Of a stretch of 64,000 bases of DNA, positions 33,355 to 43,700 are shown piece after piece. Within the stretch, counting starts at the first letter, position 1. Each line of letters opens with the position of its first letter. The position numbers and the translations under genes are program-made. Origin of the DNA: Micavibrio sp. UBA2638. Lineage in GTDB: Bacteria; Pseudomonadota; Alphaproteobacteria; Micavibrionales; Micavibrionaceae. The notes beneath the pieces were generated by a model. The model saw nothing but the letters and a program-made list of their open reading frames with translations, was not told the DNA's origin and searched no databases. The stretch is from NCBI GenBank assembly GCA_002359735.1, contig DENS01000018.1, positions 1-64,000 of the forward strand, in the 5' to 3' direction.

Positions 33355-34191
33355 TTAGTTTTTAAAATGTTCAAACCACTCAAAGTTGGCGGCAATAAAT
33401 TCCGGATTCAAAAACTTTGGGTCGTCCCCCCCATAAATCAATTCACTGCCTTCTGTTGTTGTTATTATACCGCCTGCGGCTTTTAAAACAGCGTGTCCAG
33501 CGGCGGTATCCCATTCACAGGTGGGCCCAAAGCGTGGATAGAGGTCAGCTTTGCCCGCAGCTATGGCGCATATTTTTAGTGAACTTCCTTTTTTAATTAA
33601 TTTTTCGACCTTAAAGCCGCTTAAAAAATTATTGAGTTCTTCCCTGTCGCCATGATTTTTGCTGGCGACAACGCGAAGCCCCTTTTCCGGCGGCGTGCGA
33701 ACACGTAACGGTTTTTCAACCCCGCTATCCTCTTTCCACAATACTGTTCCGGTTGAACCATCCGGGTCAGTATATCCCGCATATAAATTGCCGAGAACGG
33801 GGGCATAGACAACACCCATAACTGGTTGACGGTTGTGAATAAGGGCAATATTGACAGTATACTCTCCGCTGCCGGAAATGAATTCTTTGGTGCCATCCAA
33901 TGGATCAACGAGCCAGAAATATTCATGCGCAGATAAATCTGCCCTTTTGCGTTCACTTGCGGTTTCTTCGCCTATCATTAGAATATTGGGTAAGATTTTC
34001 TTTAGTTGGGCTTCAATATAGGCTTCAGCCTCCTGATCGGCCAATGTAACGGGTGAGCCATCGGCCTTAGTATCGGCACCTTGATACCCGGCGTCGTCGA
34101 AATGTTTTAAGGTAATGTTTCCGGCCTCAACTGCAATGCGCCGAATCATGTTCATTAACGCTTTGCGGTTGGTAAGTAATTTTTCTGACAT
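33355..34191 (-). CDS. cysQ: 3'(2'),5'-bisphosphate nucleotidase
   Basis: The enzyme converts PAP to AMP in sulfate assimilation. The 278-residue protein belongs to the inositol monophosphatase superfamily with GSPVTLADQEAEAYI, GEETASER, the metal site WLVDPLDGTKEFI and PTCEWDTAAGHAVLKAAGG. The FKGSSLK-like motif (KKGSSLKICAIAAGKAD) is typical of CysQ. Length is normal. Confidence 0.95.
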   Translation of the reverse strand: MSEKLLTNRKALMNMIRRIAVEAGNITLKHFDDAGYQGADTKADGSPVTLADQEAEAYIEAQLKKILPNILMIGEETASERKRADLSAHEYFWLVDPLDGTKEFISGSGEYTVNIALIHNRQPVMGVVYAPVLGNLYAGYTDPDGSTGTVLWKEDSGVEKPLRVRTPPEKGLRVVASKNHGDREELNNFLSGFKVEKLIKKGSSLKICAIAAGKADLYPRFGPTCEWDTAAGHAVLKAAGGIITTTEGSELIYGGDDPKFLNPEFIAANFEWFEHFKN

Positions 34192-34354
34192 ATTCGTTTC
34201 GTGTATGGATAAAAATTTTTATTTTGCGCGCCGTAAAATGCTTTATTACAGAGATGGTCAAATCTATATGCCGAATACGCTGGCATCTTTTTGCAATATC
34301 AGCAGGCCTTGTTTATAAGTATAAAATCATTCTGTATGAGTAAAGGTATAAAGT

Positions 34355-34963
34355 ATGAGTGACGTTATTTTAGTGTTCACCGATTGGGACGGGGTTCTTG
34401 TGCACCCTGCGTTTATGCATACGGTGCCAACAGAAAAATATGCAGATATATTTAATTCCAATAATTTGTCTGCGGACCCCATAGACCCGGTTAGCTTTGG
34501 CTTATTGAACCGCTTATTTTTTGAACGTCCGGAATTAAATATGGTCTGCAGCAGCACTTGGCGTGCAGATGGACGTGAAAATCTGGAGCAGGGCCTTAAA
34601 GATGCGCACGCATCGCTGAGCAGGGCTTTAAACACGCCTGATTTGCCTTATGCCATTCGTTTCCACGATATCCCCGGGGAGCCAGATAGCTGGCGTACGG
34701 ATTTTGGACTGGATACGGATATGGACTTGGCGCGTGGAAAAGCGATTGATCAGTATTTGATCCGTTACTGTGATCCCAATCAAAAATATATTATTCTGGA
34801 CGATGATGCTGATTTTGAGGCACACCAGAAATCCGTATTAATTCGTATGAATGGGTATCGCGGCTTTGGTATAGAAGAATTTATTCAGGCGGAAGACTTG
34901 ATTGGCGCTATGCGTTTTTCTGCCCTTTCAGCGCCGCAAAAGCCATGCGTCCCAGGCGCCTGA
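34355..34963 (+). CDS. HAD-like protein, 202 residues
   Basis: The N-terminus VILVFTDWDGVLVHPAF gives a DxDG HAD motif (Asp10, Asp12), then MVCSSTWR (motif II Ser/Thr) and YIILDDDADFEAHQ (acidic motif IV). This resembles the HAD domain found in RNA repair proteins and related bacterial stand-alone forms. The substrate is unknown. There is no neighbour that clarifies its role, and the 163-base gap upstream holds no clear gene. Confidence 0.72.
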   Translation: MSDVILVFTDWDGVLVHPAFMHTVPTEKYADIFNSNNLSADPIDPVSFGLLNRLFFERPELNMVCSSTWRADGRENLEQGLKDAHASLSRALNTPDLPYAIRFHDIPGEPDSWRTDFGLDTDMDLARGKAIDQYLIRYCDPNQKYIILDDDADFEAHQKSVLIRMNGYRGFGIEEFIQAEDLIGAMRFSALSAPQKPCVPGA

Positions 34964-35006
34964 TGTTTGATATGCTGCGCCGATATGGGGTGATTTTAAT
35001 TACGGT

Positions 35007-36326
35007 TTAATCGGATTTGACTTCGGGACGACCGATTGAGATATAACGAAATCCGGCTTGTTTCATGATTTTCGGTTTGTAAATATTACGCATATCGACG
35101 ATGCATTTTTCCTTCATGATTTTCCCTAGTCTATCTATATCAAGGCCGCGGAATTCATTCCATTCTGTAATAATGACAAGGATATCGGCATCTGTTGCAG
35201 CCTCATAAGCATCTTGAGTCCAATGAACGTCGTCCAGATGCTTTTTGGCTTCATTCATGGCGATGGGGTCATGGGCGTATATGTTGGCGCCAGCTTCTTG
35301 TAGAAGAGGTATAATGACAAGGGCCGGGGATTCGCGTACGTCATCGGTATTGGGTTTGAATGAGACTCCCAAGATGGCAATTTTCTTATCCTTTACATTG
35401 CCATCACAGGCGTCAATCACACGTTCGGCCATGCTTCGCTGGCGCTCTGCATTGACCCAAACGACAGTCTCAATAATATTTTGCGGCGCGCGGTATTTTT
35501 GTCCGATTTGCGTGAGTGCCATCGTGTCCTTTGGAAAACATGATCCGCCATAACCCGGGCCGGCATGTAAGAACTTTGAGCCAATGCGCCCATCCAAACC
35601 AATTCCTTTTGCGACCTGCTGTACATCGGCACCAGCGGCCTCGCAAAGATTGGCAATTTCATTGATAAACGTAATTTTTGTCGCGAGGAAAGCATTCCCG
35701 GCATATTTGATAATTTCAGAGGTTTCCGGTGTGGTTACAACCATTGGTGTTTCGTTGATGTAAAGGGGGCGGTAAAGCTGGCGCATGATCTCTGCGGCGC
35801 GCTCGCTGTCCGTTCCAATGACGACCCGATCGGGCCGCATAAAATCATTAATGGCAGCGCCTTCACGCAAGAATTCTGGGTTGGAACAGACATCAAATTT
35901 CGCATCCGGATTTGTTGCTTTGACTATTTTTTCTATTTCGCGGGCGGTTCCGACGGGAACAGTCGATTTTGTAACGATGACGGTATAGCCATCCAGATTT
36001 TGGGCGATCTCTTTCGCTGCAGCGTAGACATAGCTCATGTCTGCCTGCCCATCATCAATTTTAGGGGGGGTGCCAACGGCAATAAAAACGGCGTCTGCAT
36101 CCTTCATTGCTTCGCCCAGATCTGTTGTAAAGGATAAGCGCCCGGACTTGATTTGTTTTTCCACCAGGCTTTCCAGACCCGGTTCATAAATAGGCATTAT
36201 GCCACGTTTTAGGCCGTCGATTTTGTTCGTATCTTTATCAACGCATGTCACGTTAATACCAAATTCTGCAAAACATGTTCCGGATACCAGGCCAACATAG
36301 CCAGTTCCAACGACACCAATACGCAT
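35007..36326 (-). CDS. ugd: UDP-glucose 6-dehydrogenase
   Basis: This NAD enzyme oxidises UDP-glucose to UDP-glucuronate for polysaccharide synthesis. With the ATG at 36326 (AAAGG 7 bases upstream) the 439-residue protein starts MRIGVVGTGYVGLVSG (Rossmann). Catalytic Cys263 lies in GPGYGGSCFPKDTMAL and the C-terminal UDP-binding domain holds ILGVSFKPNTDDVRESPAL. No other polysaccharide gene adjoins it. Confidence 0.97.
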   Translation of the reverse strand: MRIGVVGTGYVGLVSGTCFAEFGINVTCVDKDTNKIDGLKRGIMPIYEPGLESLVEKQIKSGRLSFTTDLGEAMKDADAVFIAVGTPPKIDDGQADMSYVYAAAKEIAQNLDGYTVIVTKSTVPVGTAREIEKIVKATNPDAKFDVCSNPEFLREGAAINDFMRPDRVVIGTDSERAAEIMRQLYRPLYINETPMVVTTPETSEIIKYAGNAFLATKITFINEIANLCEAAGADVQQVAKGIGLDGRIGSKFLHAGPGYGGSCFPKDTMALTQIGQKYRAPQNIIETVVWVNAERQRSMAERVIDACDGNVKDKKIAILGVSFKPNTDDVRESPALVIIPLLQEAGANIYAHDPIAMNEAKKHLDDVHWTQDAYEAATDADILVIITEWNEFRGLDIDRLGKIMKEKCIVDMRNIYKPKIMKQAGFRYISIGRPEVKSD

Positions 36327-36542
36327 AATCAACCTTTCAATTTATAAAACTGGAACCAAGATTAAATGATTTGTAACACTGCGAAAACCCTAAAATATCG
36401 TATGGTATGAAGATTTTTATCGATTTTGGTTTTTTGTGGGATTATGGGTCTGTTTTGACAAAAAGGTTTGCCTTGCCGTCACAAATTTGCTTCACTTACC
36501 ATGGATTTTAAAAAATAGAATATTGCATATAAGGAATGAGTT

Positions 36543-37328
36543 ATGGCGAAAGCAGACGACAAAGCAAATGGTAAAGCAGAGCAACAAACACCGGCAAACA
36601 TGCCTTTGTTTTATACGCAGCCAACACCATTGGATGCAAAGGCACATGGGGATTTAGGCCTAAAGAAAAATTTTGGCTTTGGGTTTACAACAGGCATTAA
36701 TGCCGTGCCGGTTAATCTCATTGAAATGCCGCAAATCTGTCATCATTATCCGATCGCCTTCTCGCCTGACGGAAATGCTACGCCTGTTGCCATATTAGGA
36801 CTTCGCGACAATGAGAATTTGTTTTTAAAGCCTGATAATACGTGGGAGCAGGATGCTTATATTCCGGCCTATATCCGCCGTTACCCTTTCATATTTTCTG
36901 AAATTCCTGGTGGTGAGCAATTAACCCTATGTGTTGATATGAACGATAAGGTAGTAGAAAAGGGCGGCGCGCAGACATTCTTTGATAAAGAGGGTAAACC
37001 AACAGATCTGGCAAATAATGCGCTGGAATTCTGCAAGTCGTATCACGCTGCTGCGCAACAGACGATTAAGTTTTCCAAAGCCCTGGCCGATGCTGGAGTT
37101 TTGGTTGACCGCGAAGCGCAAATTAATGTCGGTGGGGACAAGCGCATCAATTTTTCTGGTTTCATGATTATTGATGAAAAGAAATTGGCTGAGTTGGATG
37201 ACAAAACGTTTCTGATGTTCCGTAAAGAGGGATGGTTGCCGTTTATATATGCGCATCTGTTCTCTGGTGCTCAGTGGCAACGTTTGACAAAATTACTGAA
37301 TAGTCGTTTGGAAAAAGAAGCTGCTTAA
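36543..37328 (+). CDS. SapC family protein
   Basis: The 261-residue protein resembles the SapC-like family: GFTTGINAVPVNLIEMPQIC, HHYPIAFSPDGNATPVAILG, and DAYIPAYIRRYPFIFSE, then KEGWLPFIYAHLFSGAQW. No signal peptide is seen. SapC was named in S-layer loci, but its biochemical role is unknown. It is followed 17 bases later by a coiled-coil protein gene. A good AAGGAATGAGTT ribosome binding site precedes the ATG. Confidence 0.85.
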   Translation: MAKADDKANGKAEQQTPANMPLFYTQPTPLDAKAHGDLGLKKNFGFGFTTGINAVPVNLIEMPQICHHYPIAFSPDGNATPVAILGLRDNENLFLKPDNTWEQDAYIPAYIRRYPFIFSEIPGGEQLTLCVDMNDKVVEKGGAQTFFDKEGKPTDLANNALEFCKSYHAAAQQTIKFSKALADAGVLVDREAQINVGGDKRINFSGFMIIDEKKLAELDDKTFLMFRKEGWLPFIYAHLFSGAQWQRLTKLLNSRLEKEAA

Positions 37329-37345
37329 TAGCATCCAAAGTCGCC

Positions 37346-37993
37346 GTGATTTCGAAACAGTTTGTAGAATATTCCAAAGATAGTTCGGCTTCTGCATTGG
37401 GAAGTGTTTTGGAGAATGCCCTTGCGTATATAGGGCATTCCCATGGTGCTCATGTTTTTGTTGATGGTTTGATAAAAACCTCTGGCGGTTGGAAGGCTAT
37501 CGTAGAGGTGGTTTTAGAGGAGGAGCCAGAAGAAGATATTCTGTCTTCTAAACCGGCCCCTGCTTATAAAAGGGAAAAGCAAAACCTGAAAAAACGGCTT
37601 GATTATATTTATGAACAAGAGCAATTGCTTTTGAAAAAACATAATCATGAATTGTTTGAGAAGCTGCAGGAAGAGGAAGCCGCTTTAAAAAAAGAGCTGG
37701 ATGAGCTTACTGAAAAACGCGTTCGTGAAAAGATGAGCCATGTTTATCTTATGCCTCCGCAGGCTGAAATATTTTTTTCTCTTAAGAACCGTCCGCAATT
37801 TACCTATGTGCATATCATTCCAGAAGGATCGCTTTGGGATGCGGCAAAAAAATATCATCCGGATTTGGAATTACATGCGGCGGCCCAGAATACCCAAAGC
37901 GCAGATATAGGCCCGCCTAAATTAAACCATGCCCAGTTAAATATGCCGAAAAACAAGCGTGAAGAAGAGTTGTCGAGGGATTTGGAAGAGTAG
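37346..37993 (+). CDS. Hypothetical coiled-coil protein, 215 residues
   Basis: The family is not recognised. Residues 1-55 form a compact segment (SALGSVLENALAYIGHSHGA, then IKTSGGWKAIVEVVLEEE). Residues 72-130 are a strong coiled coil rich in Lys and Glu, and the rest is hydrophilic. It starts with GTG at 37346, 17 bases after the SapC-like gene, so cotranscription is likely. There is no membrane segment. Confidence 0.7.
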   Translation: MISKQFVEYSKDSSASALGSVLENALAYIGHSHGAHVFVDGLIKTSGGWKAIVEVVLEEEPEEDILSSKPAPAYKREKQNLKKRLDYIYEQEQLLLKKHNHELFEKLQEEEAALKKELDELTEKRVREKMSHVYLMPPQAEIFFSLKNRPQFTYVHIIPEGSLWDAAKKYHPDLELHAAAQNTQSADIGPPKLNHAQLNMPKNKREEELSRDLEE

Positions 37994-38043
37994 CGATTAA
38001 TACGGTAAACGAACGCGCAGAAGCCTTTAATCGTATGTGAAAT

Positions 38044-38067
38044 GCCCCTCTTTTAGGAGGAGCTTTT
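38044..38067 (+). terminator. Terminator after the coiled-coil gene
   Basis: GCCCCTC (38044-38050) pairs with GAGGAGC (38057-38063) with one mismatch, and is followed by TTTT and, a few bases later, a run of nine T. It lies 50 bases after the coiled-coil gene stop and overlaps the 3' end of the convergent PH-domain gene. Confidence 0.55.
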
Positions 38068-38721
38068 GAAATTTTTTTTTATTTTCTGGCGCAAAACTCG
38101 AAACTTAACCTGAAGCTGATTTTTCGCTTTCTCTTGCTGTAATTTTATTTTTTGCATATTGGTTTGGAACATAGCATCGTCATAATGAATTGATGGATTT
38201 TCCATGCGGGCTGTATGTGATTTCCTGATCATTTTATATGGATCGCTAATGGCCGGTAAATGCAGGTCTTCTATAAAACGACAATTCATTCGGACGCGTC
38301 CATAGCCGATAAACCAACCAAACCAGCCGTGCTCAACGTGTTCCGCGCGGATATCGTCAAGATCGATTTCATCGATGCGAACAAATATTAAACCTTTTTT
38401 ATAGATGATGCGTTGATCGGTGAGCACAATTTCCTGATCAATATAGGCGATAAAGAGTGGAAAAAATACGGCGCACGCTGCGGCAAAAAATAACCAGGGG
38501 ATTGGGGTGTTCTGGTTATCGAAGTGGATCCATTTTAAATCTATTTCAAAGCTGGTCGCGTATTGCCCATAGTAAATATAAAAATAGTGATCGACCAATA
38601 TGCCCAATATAATAAGAATAGCGCCGAATAGGATGCCCTCGAACGCATAAATCCAATGCGGACGAATTGCAAGGATGGGCTTTTCCTGTTTGCTTAATAT
38701 GCTGCGTTGAATATAGCTCAT
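38053..38721 (-). CDS. Membrane protein with bacterial PH domain (YdbS/YdbT-like)
   Basis: The 222-residue protein has two membrane segments near residues 27-50 and 73-92 and then a bacterial PH-like domain: DQEIVLTDQRIIYKKGLIFV, IDEIDLDDIRAEHVEHGW and GYGRVRMNC. A coiled, basic C-terminus follows. Such proteins are inner-membrane proteins of unknown role. It lies 63 bases downstream of typA on the same strand. Confidence 0.82.
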   Translation of the reverse strand: MSYIQRSILSKQEKPILAIRPHWIYAFEGILFGAILIILGILVDHYFYIYYGQYATSFEIDLKWIHFDNQNTPIPWLFFAAACAVFFPLFIAYIDQEIVLTDQRIIYKKGLIFVRIDEIDLDDIRAEHVEHGWFGWFIGYGRVRMNCRFIEDLHLPAISDPYKMIRKSHTARMENPSIHYDDAMFQTNMQKIKLQQEKAKNQLQVKFRVLRQKIKKNFKSSS

Positions 38722-38784
38722 GGTTAATTCTAAACGCTTTATGGTCTTATGTCTTGCAATAATCGCCTTTATATAAACCAGATA

Positions 38785-40611
38785 TTAGCCTGCCGCGCTG
38801 ACCCTGCTTCGTTTTTTGCGTTCATGCGGACAAAGATATTGTTTTCGCAGGCGCAAAGATTTGGGGGTTACCTCAACCAACTCGTCGTCATTGATATATG
38901 ACATCATATCTTCTAAAGACATTTTGCGGGGAGGGACCAGCGTTACCGCTTCGTCAGATCCGGAAGCGCGCATATTGGTTAATTTCTTACCTTTCTGGAT
39001 ATTGACTTCCAGATCGTTTTCGCGGTTGTGTTCACCGATAATCATGCCTTCATAAACCGGGGTTTGGTGCTCAACAAACATTACGCCGCGATCTTGTAAA
39101 TTGAAAATTGCGTATGCAACAGCCTGTCCGGTATCAATAGAGATAAGCGCCCCGTTGCGGCGTTGTTGAATATCACCTTTATAGGGGGCGTATTCGTGGA
39201 AGATACGGTTCATAACGCCCGTGCCGCGTGTATCGGTTAGAAATTGCGATTGATATCCGATAAGACCGCGTGAGGGGGCATGGAAAATAATACGTGACTT
39301 CCCGGCACCAGCGCTTCGCATATCGATCATTTCGGCTTTTCGGCGGTTCATTTTATCTATAACGGCGGAAGAATACTCTTCATCAACATCAATGGTAACC
39401 TCTTCAATGGGCTCCATCTTGACGCCATCAATTTCTTGCATCAATACGCGAGGGCGGGAAACAGTAAGCTCAAAGCCTTCGCGGCGCATGGTTTCAATAA
39501 GAACGCCCAGTTGTAATTCTCCGCGCCCACCAATTTCAAAGGCGTCTTTATCGGCGCTTTCCTGAAAAGTAATGGCGACATTGACTTCTGCTTCGTCCAT
39601 TAAACGCTGCCGGATCATGGTTGAGGTCACTTTTTTGCCTTCCTGTCCGGCGAATGGAGAATCATTCACCGTAATTGTTACGGCCATTGTTGGCGGGTCA
39701 ATGGGTGTGGAGGCGATAGGGTCATTGACCGATGGCGCACACAAGGTATCGGCAACGGAGGCCTTGGTCAGGCCGGCAATGCATACGATATCACCTGCGT
39801 GCACTTCGTCTACCGGGACGCGTTCGGTTCCATTGAACATCAAAAGTTTATTTAAGCGTCCGTTTTCGACCAGATTTCCATCAAGGTCTATGGCCTTAAC
39901 GGCGTCGTTGACTTTGGCTGAGCCATGAACAACCCGGCCTGTCAGGCACCGCCCCAGATAAGGATCAGAATCCAGCAAGGTGGCCAGCATCGCAAATGGT
40001 TTGCCTTCCGTAACATTGGGTGCAGGGACCTGATCCAGTACCAGATCCAATAGCGGCGTTAAGTTCTCCCGCGGTTCATCCAGTTCTTTTGTACACCAGC
40101 CATCACGCCCGGATGCATATAAAATTGGGAAATCAAGCTGGGCATCATTGGCATCCAGGGAAACGAATAAATCAAAAACTTCGTCGATGACCTCTTCCGG
40201 GCGGCCATCTGGACGGTCAATCTTATTGATAATGACGATGGGGCGCAGGCCTTGTTTCAGGGCTTTACCCAGAACAAACTTGGTTTGTGGCATGGGGCCT
40301 TCGGCGGCATCTGTCAACAAGATAACCCCGTCAGCCATATGCAGAACGCGCTCAACCTCACCGCCGAAATCGGCGTGCCCCGGCGTGTCAATAATATTGA
40401 TACGAACATCTTTCCATTGTATGGATGTGGGTTTGGCCAGAATTGTAATACCGCGCTCTTTTTCCAAATCGTTGGAATCCATCATGCGTTCATCGGTCTG
40501 TTGATTTTCCCGGAACATCCCGCTTTGTTTCATTAAGTTATCGATCAGTGTGGTTTTTCCATGATCAACATGCGCAATAATCGCAATGTTTCTAATAGGC
40601 GTTTGTGTCAT
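38785..40611 (-). CDS. typA: Translational GTPase TypA/BipA
   Basis: The 608-residue ribosome-binding GTPase has the P-loop AHVDHGKT (13-20), the switch I ERGITI, DTPGHADFGGEVERVL, the NKID motif, and the C-terminal domain with GRGELQLGVLIETMRREGFE. It supports 50S assembly and stress growth. Length is normal. It ends the region before the giant gene operon, with 160 bases between. Confidence 0.98.
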   Translation of the reverse strand: MTQTPIRNIAIIAHVDHGKTTLIDNLMKQSGMFRENQQTDERMMDSNDLEKERGITILAKPTSIQWKDVRINIIDTPGHADFGGEVERVLHMADGVILLTDAAEGPMPQTKFVLGKALKQGLRPIVIINKIDRPDGRPEEVIDEVFDLFVSLDANDAQLDFPILYASGRDGWCTKELDEPRENLTPLLDLVLDQVPAPNVTEGKPFAMLATLLDSDPYLGRCLTGRVVHGSAKVNDAVKAIDLDGNLVENGRLNKLLMFNGTERVPVDEVHAGDIVCIAGLTKASVADTLCAPSVNDPIASTPIDPPTMAVTITVNDSPFAGQEGKKVTSTMIRQRLMDEAEVNVAITFQESADKDAFEIGGRGELQLGVLIETMRREGFELTVSRPRVLMQEIDGVKMEPIEEVTIDVDEEYSSAVIDKMNRRKAEMIDMRSAGAGKSRIIFHAPSRGLIGYQSQFLTDTRGTGVMNRIFHEYAPYKGDIQQRRNGALISIDTGQAVAYAIFNLQDRGVMFVEHQTPVYEGMIIGEHNRENDLEVNIQKGKKLTNMRASGSDEAVTLVPPRKMSLEDMMSYINDDELVEVTPKSLRLRKQYLCPHERKKRSRVSAAG

Positions 40612-40771
40612 TTTTTCGTTCCGTTCTTATTTTATTTCTTTGATTCAATCCGTGCGATGTTTTCGCATCGTTCTCATATTTTGTTCAAAAATATGTAACA
40701 AAAGGTGATTTTTTATCTGCGGTCAAATTCAGGCAGATATATGAGGTATATTCAGCAAGAAAGCAAGTTTT

Positions 40772-43700
40772 TTATGATTTTAACAAAGCCTCGCGCAGGG
40801 CGGCTTGTTTTTGTTGCTGATAGGTTAGCACATTTCTGAATTGATCATCAATTGAGGTGATATAAGCAATATCTTGCCCGAATTCCTGATTTTTGCCTTC
40901 GGCCGTGTCCAGTTTTTGCAATTCCAGCAACACCTCTTTTAAATCACGATGATATGATGTGAAATCTTTTAGGCCATCATCGAATGATTGATCTGCTGTG
41001 TCCGGTCTGTTCACAGGGCCAGCGTCTGGATCAGTTGAGACTGTTGAGACATCTGCTGGTAAAATAATACTATCCAGGGTGCCTAAAAAGTTTTGCAGAA
41101 GAACCGTTGTGTTTTCACGCAGAATTTGCATGTTTTCAGAGTAGAAGTTTACATCGCTTGCTCTGTTATGAATGACGGATTCAATCAGGCTGTCGCTGGT
41201 ATAGCGTTCTTCCGGATTTAAAATGTCGCTTACCCGAAAGATTTCGCGTTTATTATACAGGCTTAAAATGTTGGCGGCGGGGCTGGGGCCTCCTTCACTT
41301 GTATTTGAAACCGGGTTTGTTAAGTCTGCTTCCAAAACATCCGTGATTGTTATATCCATTGTTTTGTCAAAGCTATGTCCGGCTGCATCTTCAACCCTTA
41401 CGATGATAGAACGCGCAGATGCCGCTTCAAAATCAAGGGCACCATTTACAATTAACTGATTGCCATCAATCATGAACAGGCCGCCTGCATCATCCATGAG
41501 TGAATACGTCATGGTATCCACGCTATCCGTGTCTATGGCACTTAATTGGCCAATTAAGGTTCCATTGGCGCTGTTTTCGGCAATGATGTCGTTATCAAGC
41601 ATGATATCCGATGGAGTCGCATTATTAACCGGTGTGACGTTAATTGTTACGTTTGCAGTGTCTGTCCCGGCCCCGGCATCATCCAGCAAAGCGACATCAA
41701 ACCCGGCTGACAGGGTTTCACTGCCGTCATGGACAAAGACGACGTCCCCGTTGTCAATATCGGCTTGCGTAAAGGTGTTTTGTGTAACGCCTGAAACTTC
41801 GATATGGCCATTGGATAGGTTGGTAACCGTAAATATGCGGTTGGCCGGAATGTCATCAGGGTCTGCTGAGCCTAAATCGAGAGCCGTCAGTGTAACGTTG
41901 CCTGCTTCTGCTACGGTTAAAGTGGCATCGCCTGATATGGTCGGCGCATCGTTCACAGGGTTTATGGTGAAATTCAGGCTGGAACTTGTCGTGCCTGCAT
42001 TATCATCGTCTTGAAGTGAAAGATCAAATCCGGCCGTCAGGCTTTCGCCGCCGTCATGGACAAAGACGACATCCCCGTTGTCAATATCGGCTTGCGTAAA
42101 GGTGTTTTGTGTAACGCCGGAAACCTCGATATGACCGTTGGATAGATTTGAAGCCGTGTATGTGAGTGCGTTTGGCGCATCGTCCGGATCAAAAGCATTG
42201 AGGGTCGTGTTCGTAATAGTATGCGTGCCGCCCTCGTTCAGGGTTATGGACGGGTTCGCCTCATAAATACTCATATTACGGAACTGGGATATGGCATCCG
42301 CACCAGCATCATCATCTGCCAGAAAGACCAGTTCAGTTATGGCGCCGGTAAAATCATTACCCACCGGAATTTCAATTCGTGTCCAACCGTCACCTAAATT
42401 GTATGTGTTATAGGTCTGAACGAAACCGCCATTGGCATCTGTCCCAAAAAATTCATAAAAATTATCGGTGCTAACAAAATCGTTATTGGTATCAAACCCA
42501 ATTCCGTGAATTTCTCCTTCTTTGGTGCTACGGAAATCAAAGGTTATAACGGTATCGGCGGTGACTGTCATTGGCATGGCAATGCGTTTCCAGGCATTCC
42601 CGTAAAGTGTTAGTACGCTTCCATCGCTGGACACTCTATAATCTGTGGGTGTTCCGCTTTGGCCGTCGCCTACGCCAGATGCATCATAGGGGGAAATAAC
42701 CTTGGATGAAAAATCAATGGTATTTGGCGTACCGTCAGATACGGCAATCACCGGGGCCTCGTTTACAGGGTTTATAACATTGAGTGAGAATGTGCCTGTG
42801 GCGGGGGAGGTCCCATCAGCGCCTGTATCATTAACGGAAAAAGTGAAACTTGCAGAGTTTGCGCCCGAGCCGTCATGACGGAATATAACGCGGTTATTGT
42901 TTATATCCGATTGGGTGAAACTGGAAACCGGGAATCCTGAATTGGTTGTAAGTTCGACCCAGCCGTTGTTAATCGCTGTAATGGTATAGGTGATTTGCGC
43001 CGCACCATTATCGGTGTCACTTGTACTTAACATGGTATTGCTAATCGTGACCAGATCACTTTCTCCGACATTTGCGCCCGTATTGGCATCAAGGCTGACG
43101 GCGTCATTAACAGGAGTGACGGTGATAGAAAAAGTATCTGCCCCTAATGTTGTGTTACCATCGGTAACGGTGAAATCGAAGGAATCAGCTATGGTTTCAC
43201 TGCCGTCATGGACATAGACAACATGACCGTTCTGTAGGTCTTGCAGGGTAAAACTATTAATTGCGGTGGCGGTATCACTGCTAAGGGCAATACGGCCATT
43301 ATCAACGTTATCAGTAAGGGTAAAGATTACATTGCGTGATTGTGTATCCGCATCGCTGGTGGTTAATGCGGCCGTTGTAATGGTTGTTGTGCTGGCTTCA
43401 TTAACTGTAAGGCCGTTATTGGTTGCGGCCACCGGTGCGTCATCTACGGCGTTAATAATGATATCAAAATGCCCGGTGTCGGTGCCGGCGCCATCATCAT
43501 CTTGAAGGGTTATATCAAACCCGGCTGACAGGGTTTCACTGCCGTCATGGACAAAGACGACGTCCCCGTTGTTAATATCGGCTTGCGTAAAGGTGTTTTG
43601 TGTGACGCCGGAAACCTCTATATGACCGTTGCTGATATTGGAAGCCGAAAAAATACGGGTTGCTGGCGTATCATCAGGATCAATAGAATTTAAATGTGCA

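Noticed and set aside
34205..34318. 37-codon open frame MDKNFYFARRKMLYYRDGQI...
   Set aside because: It has no ribosome binding site and lies in the short gap between two divergent genes; too little evidence for a gene.
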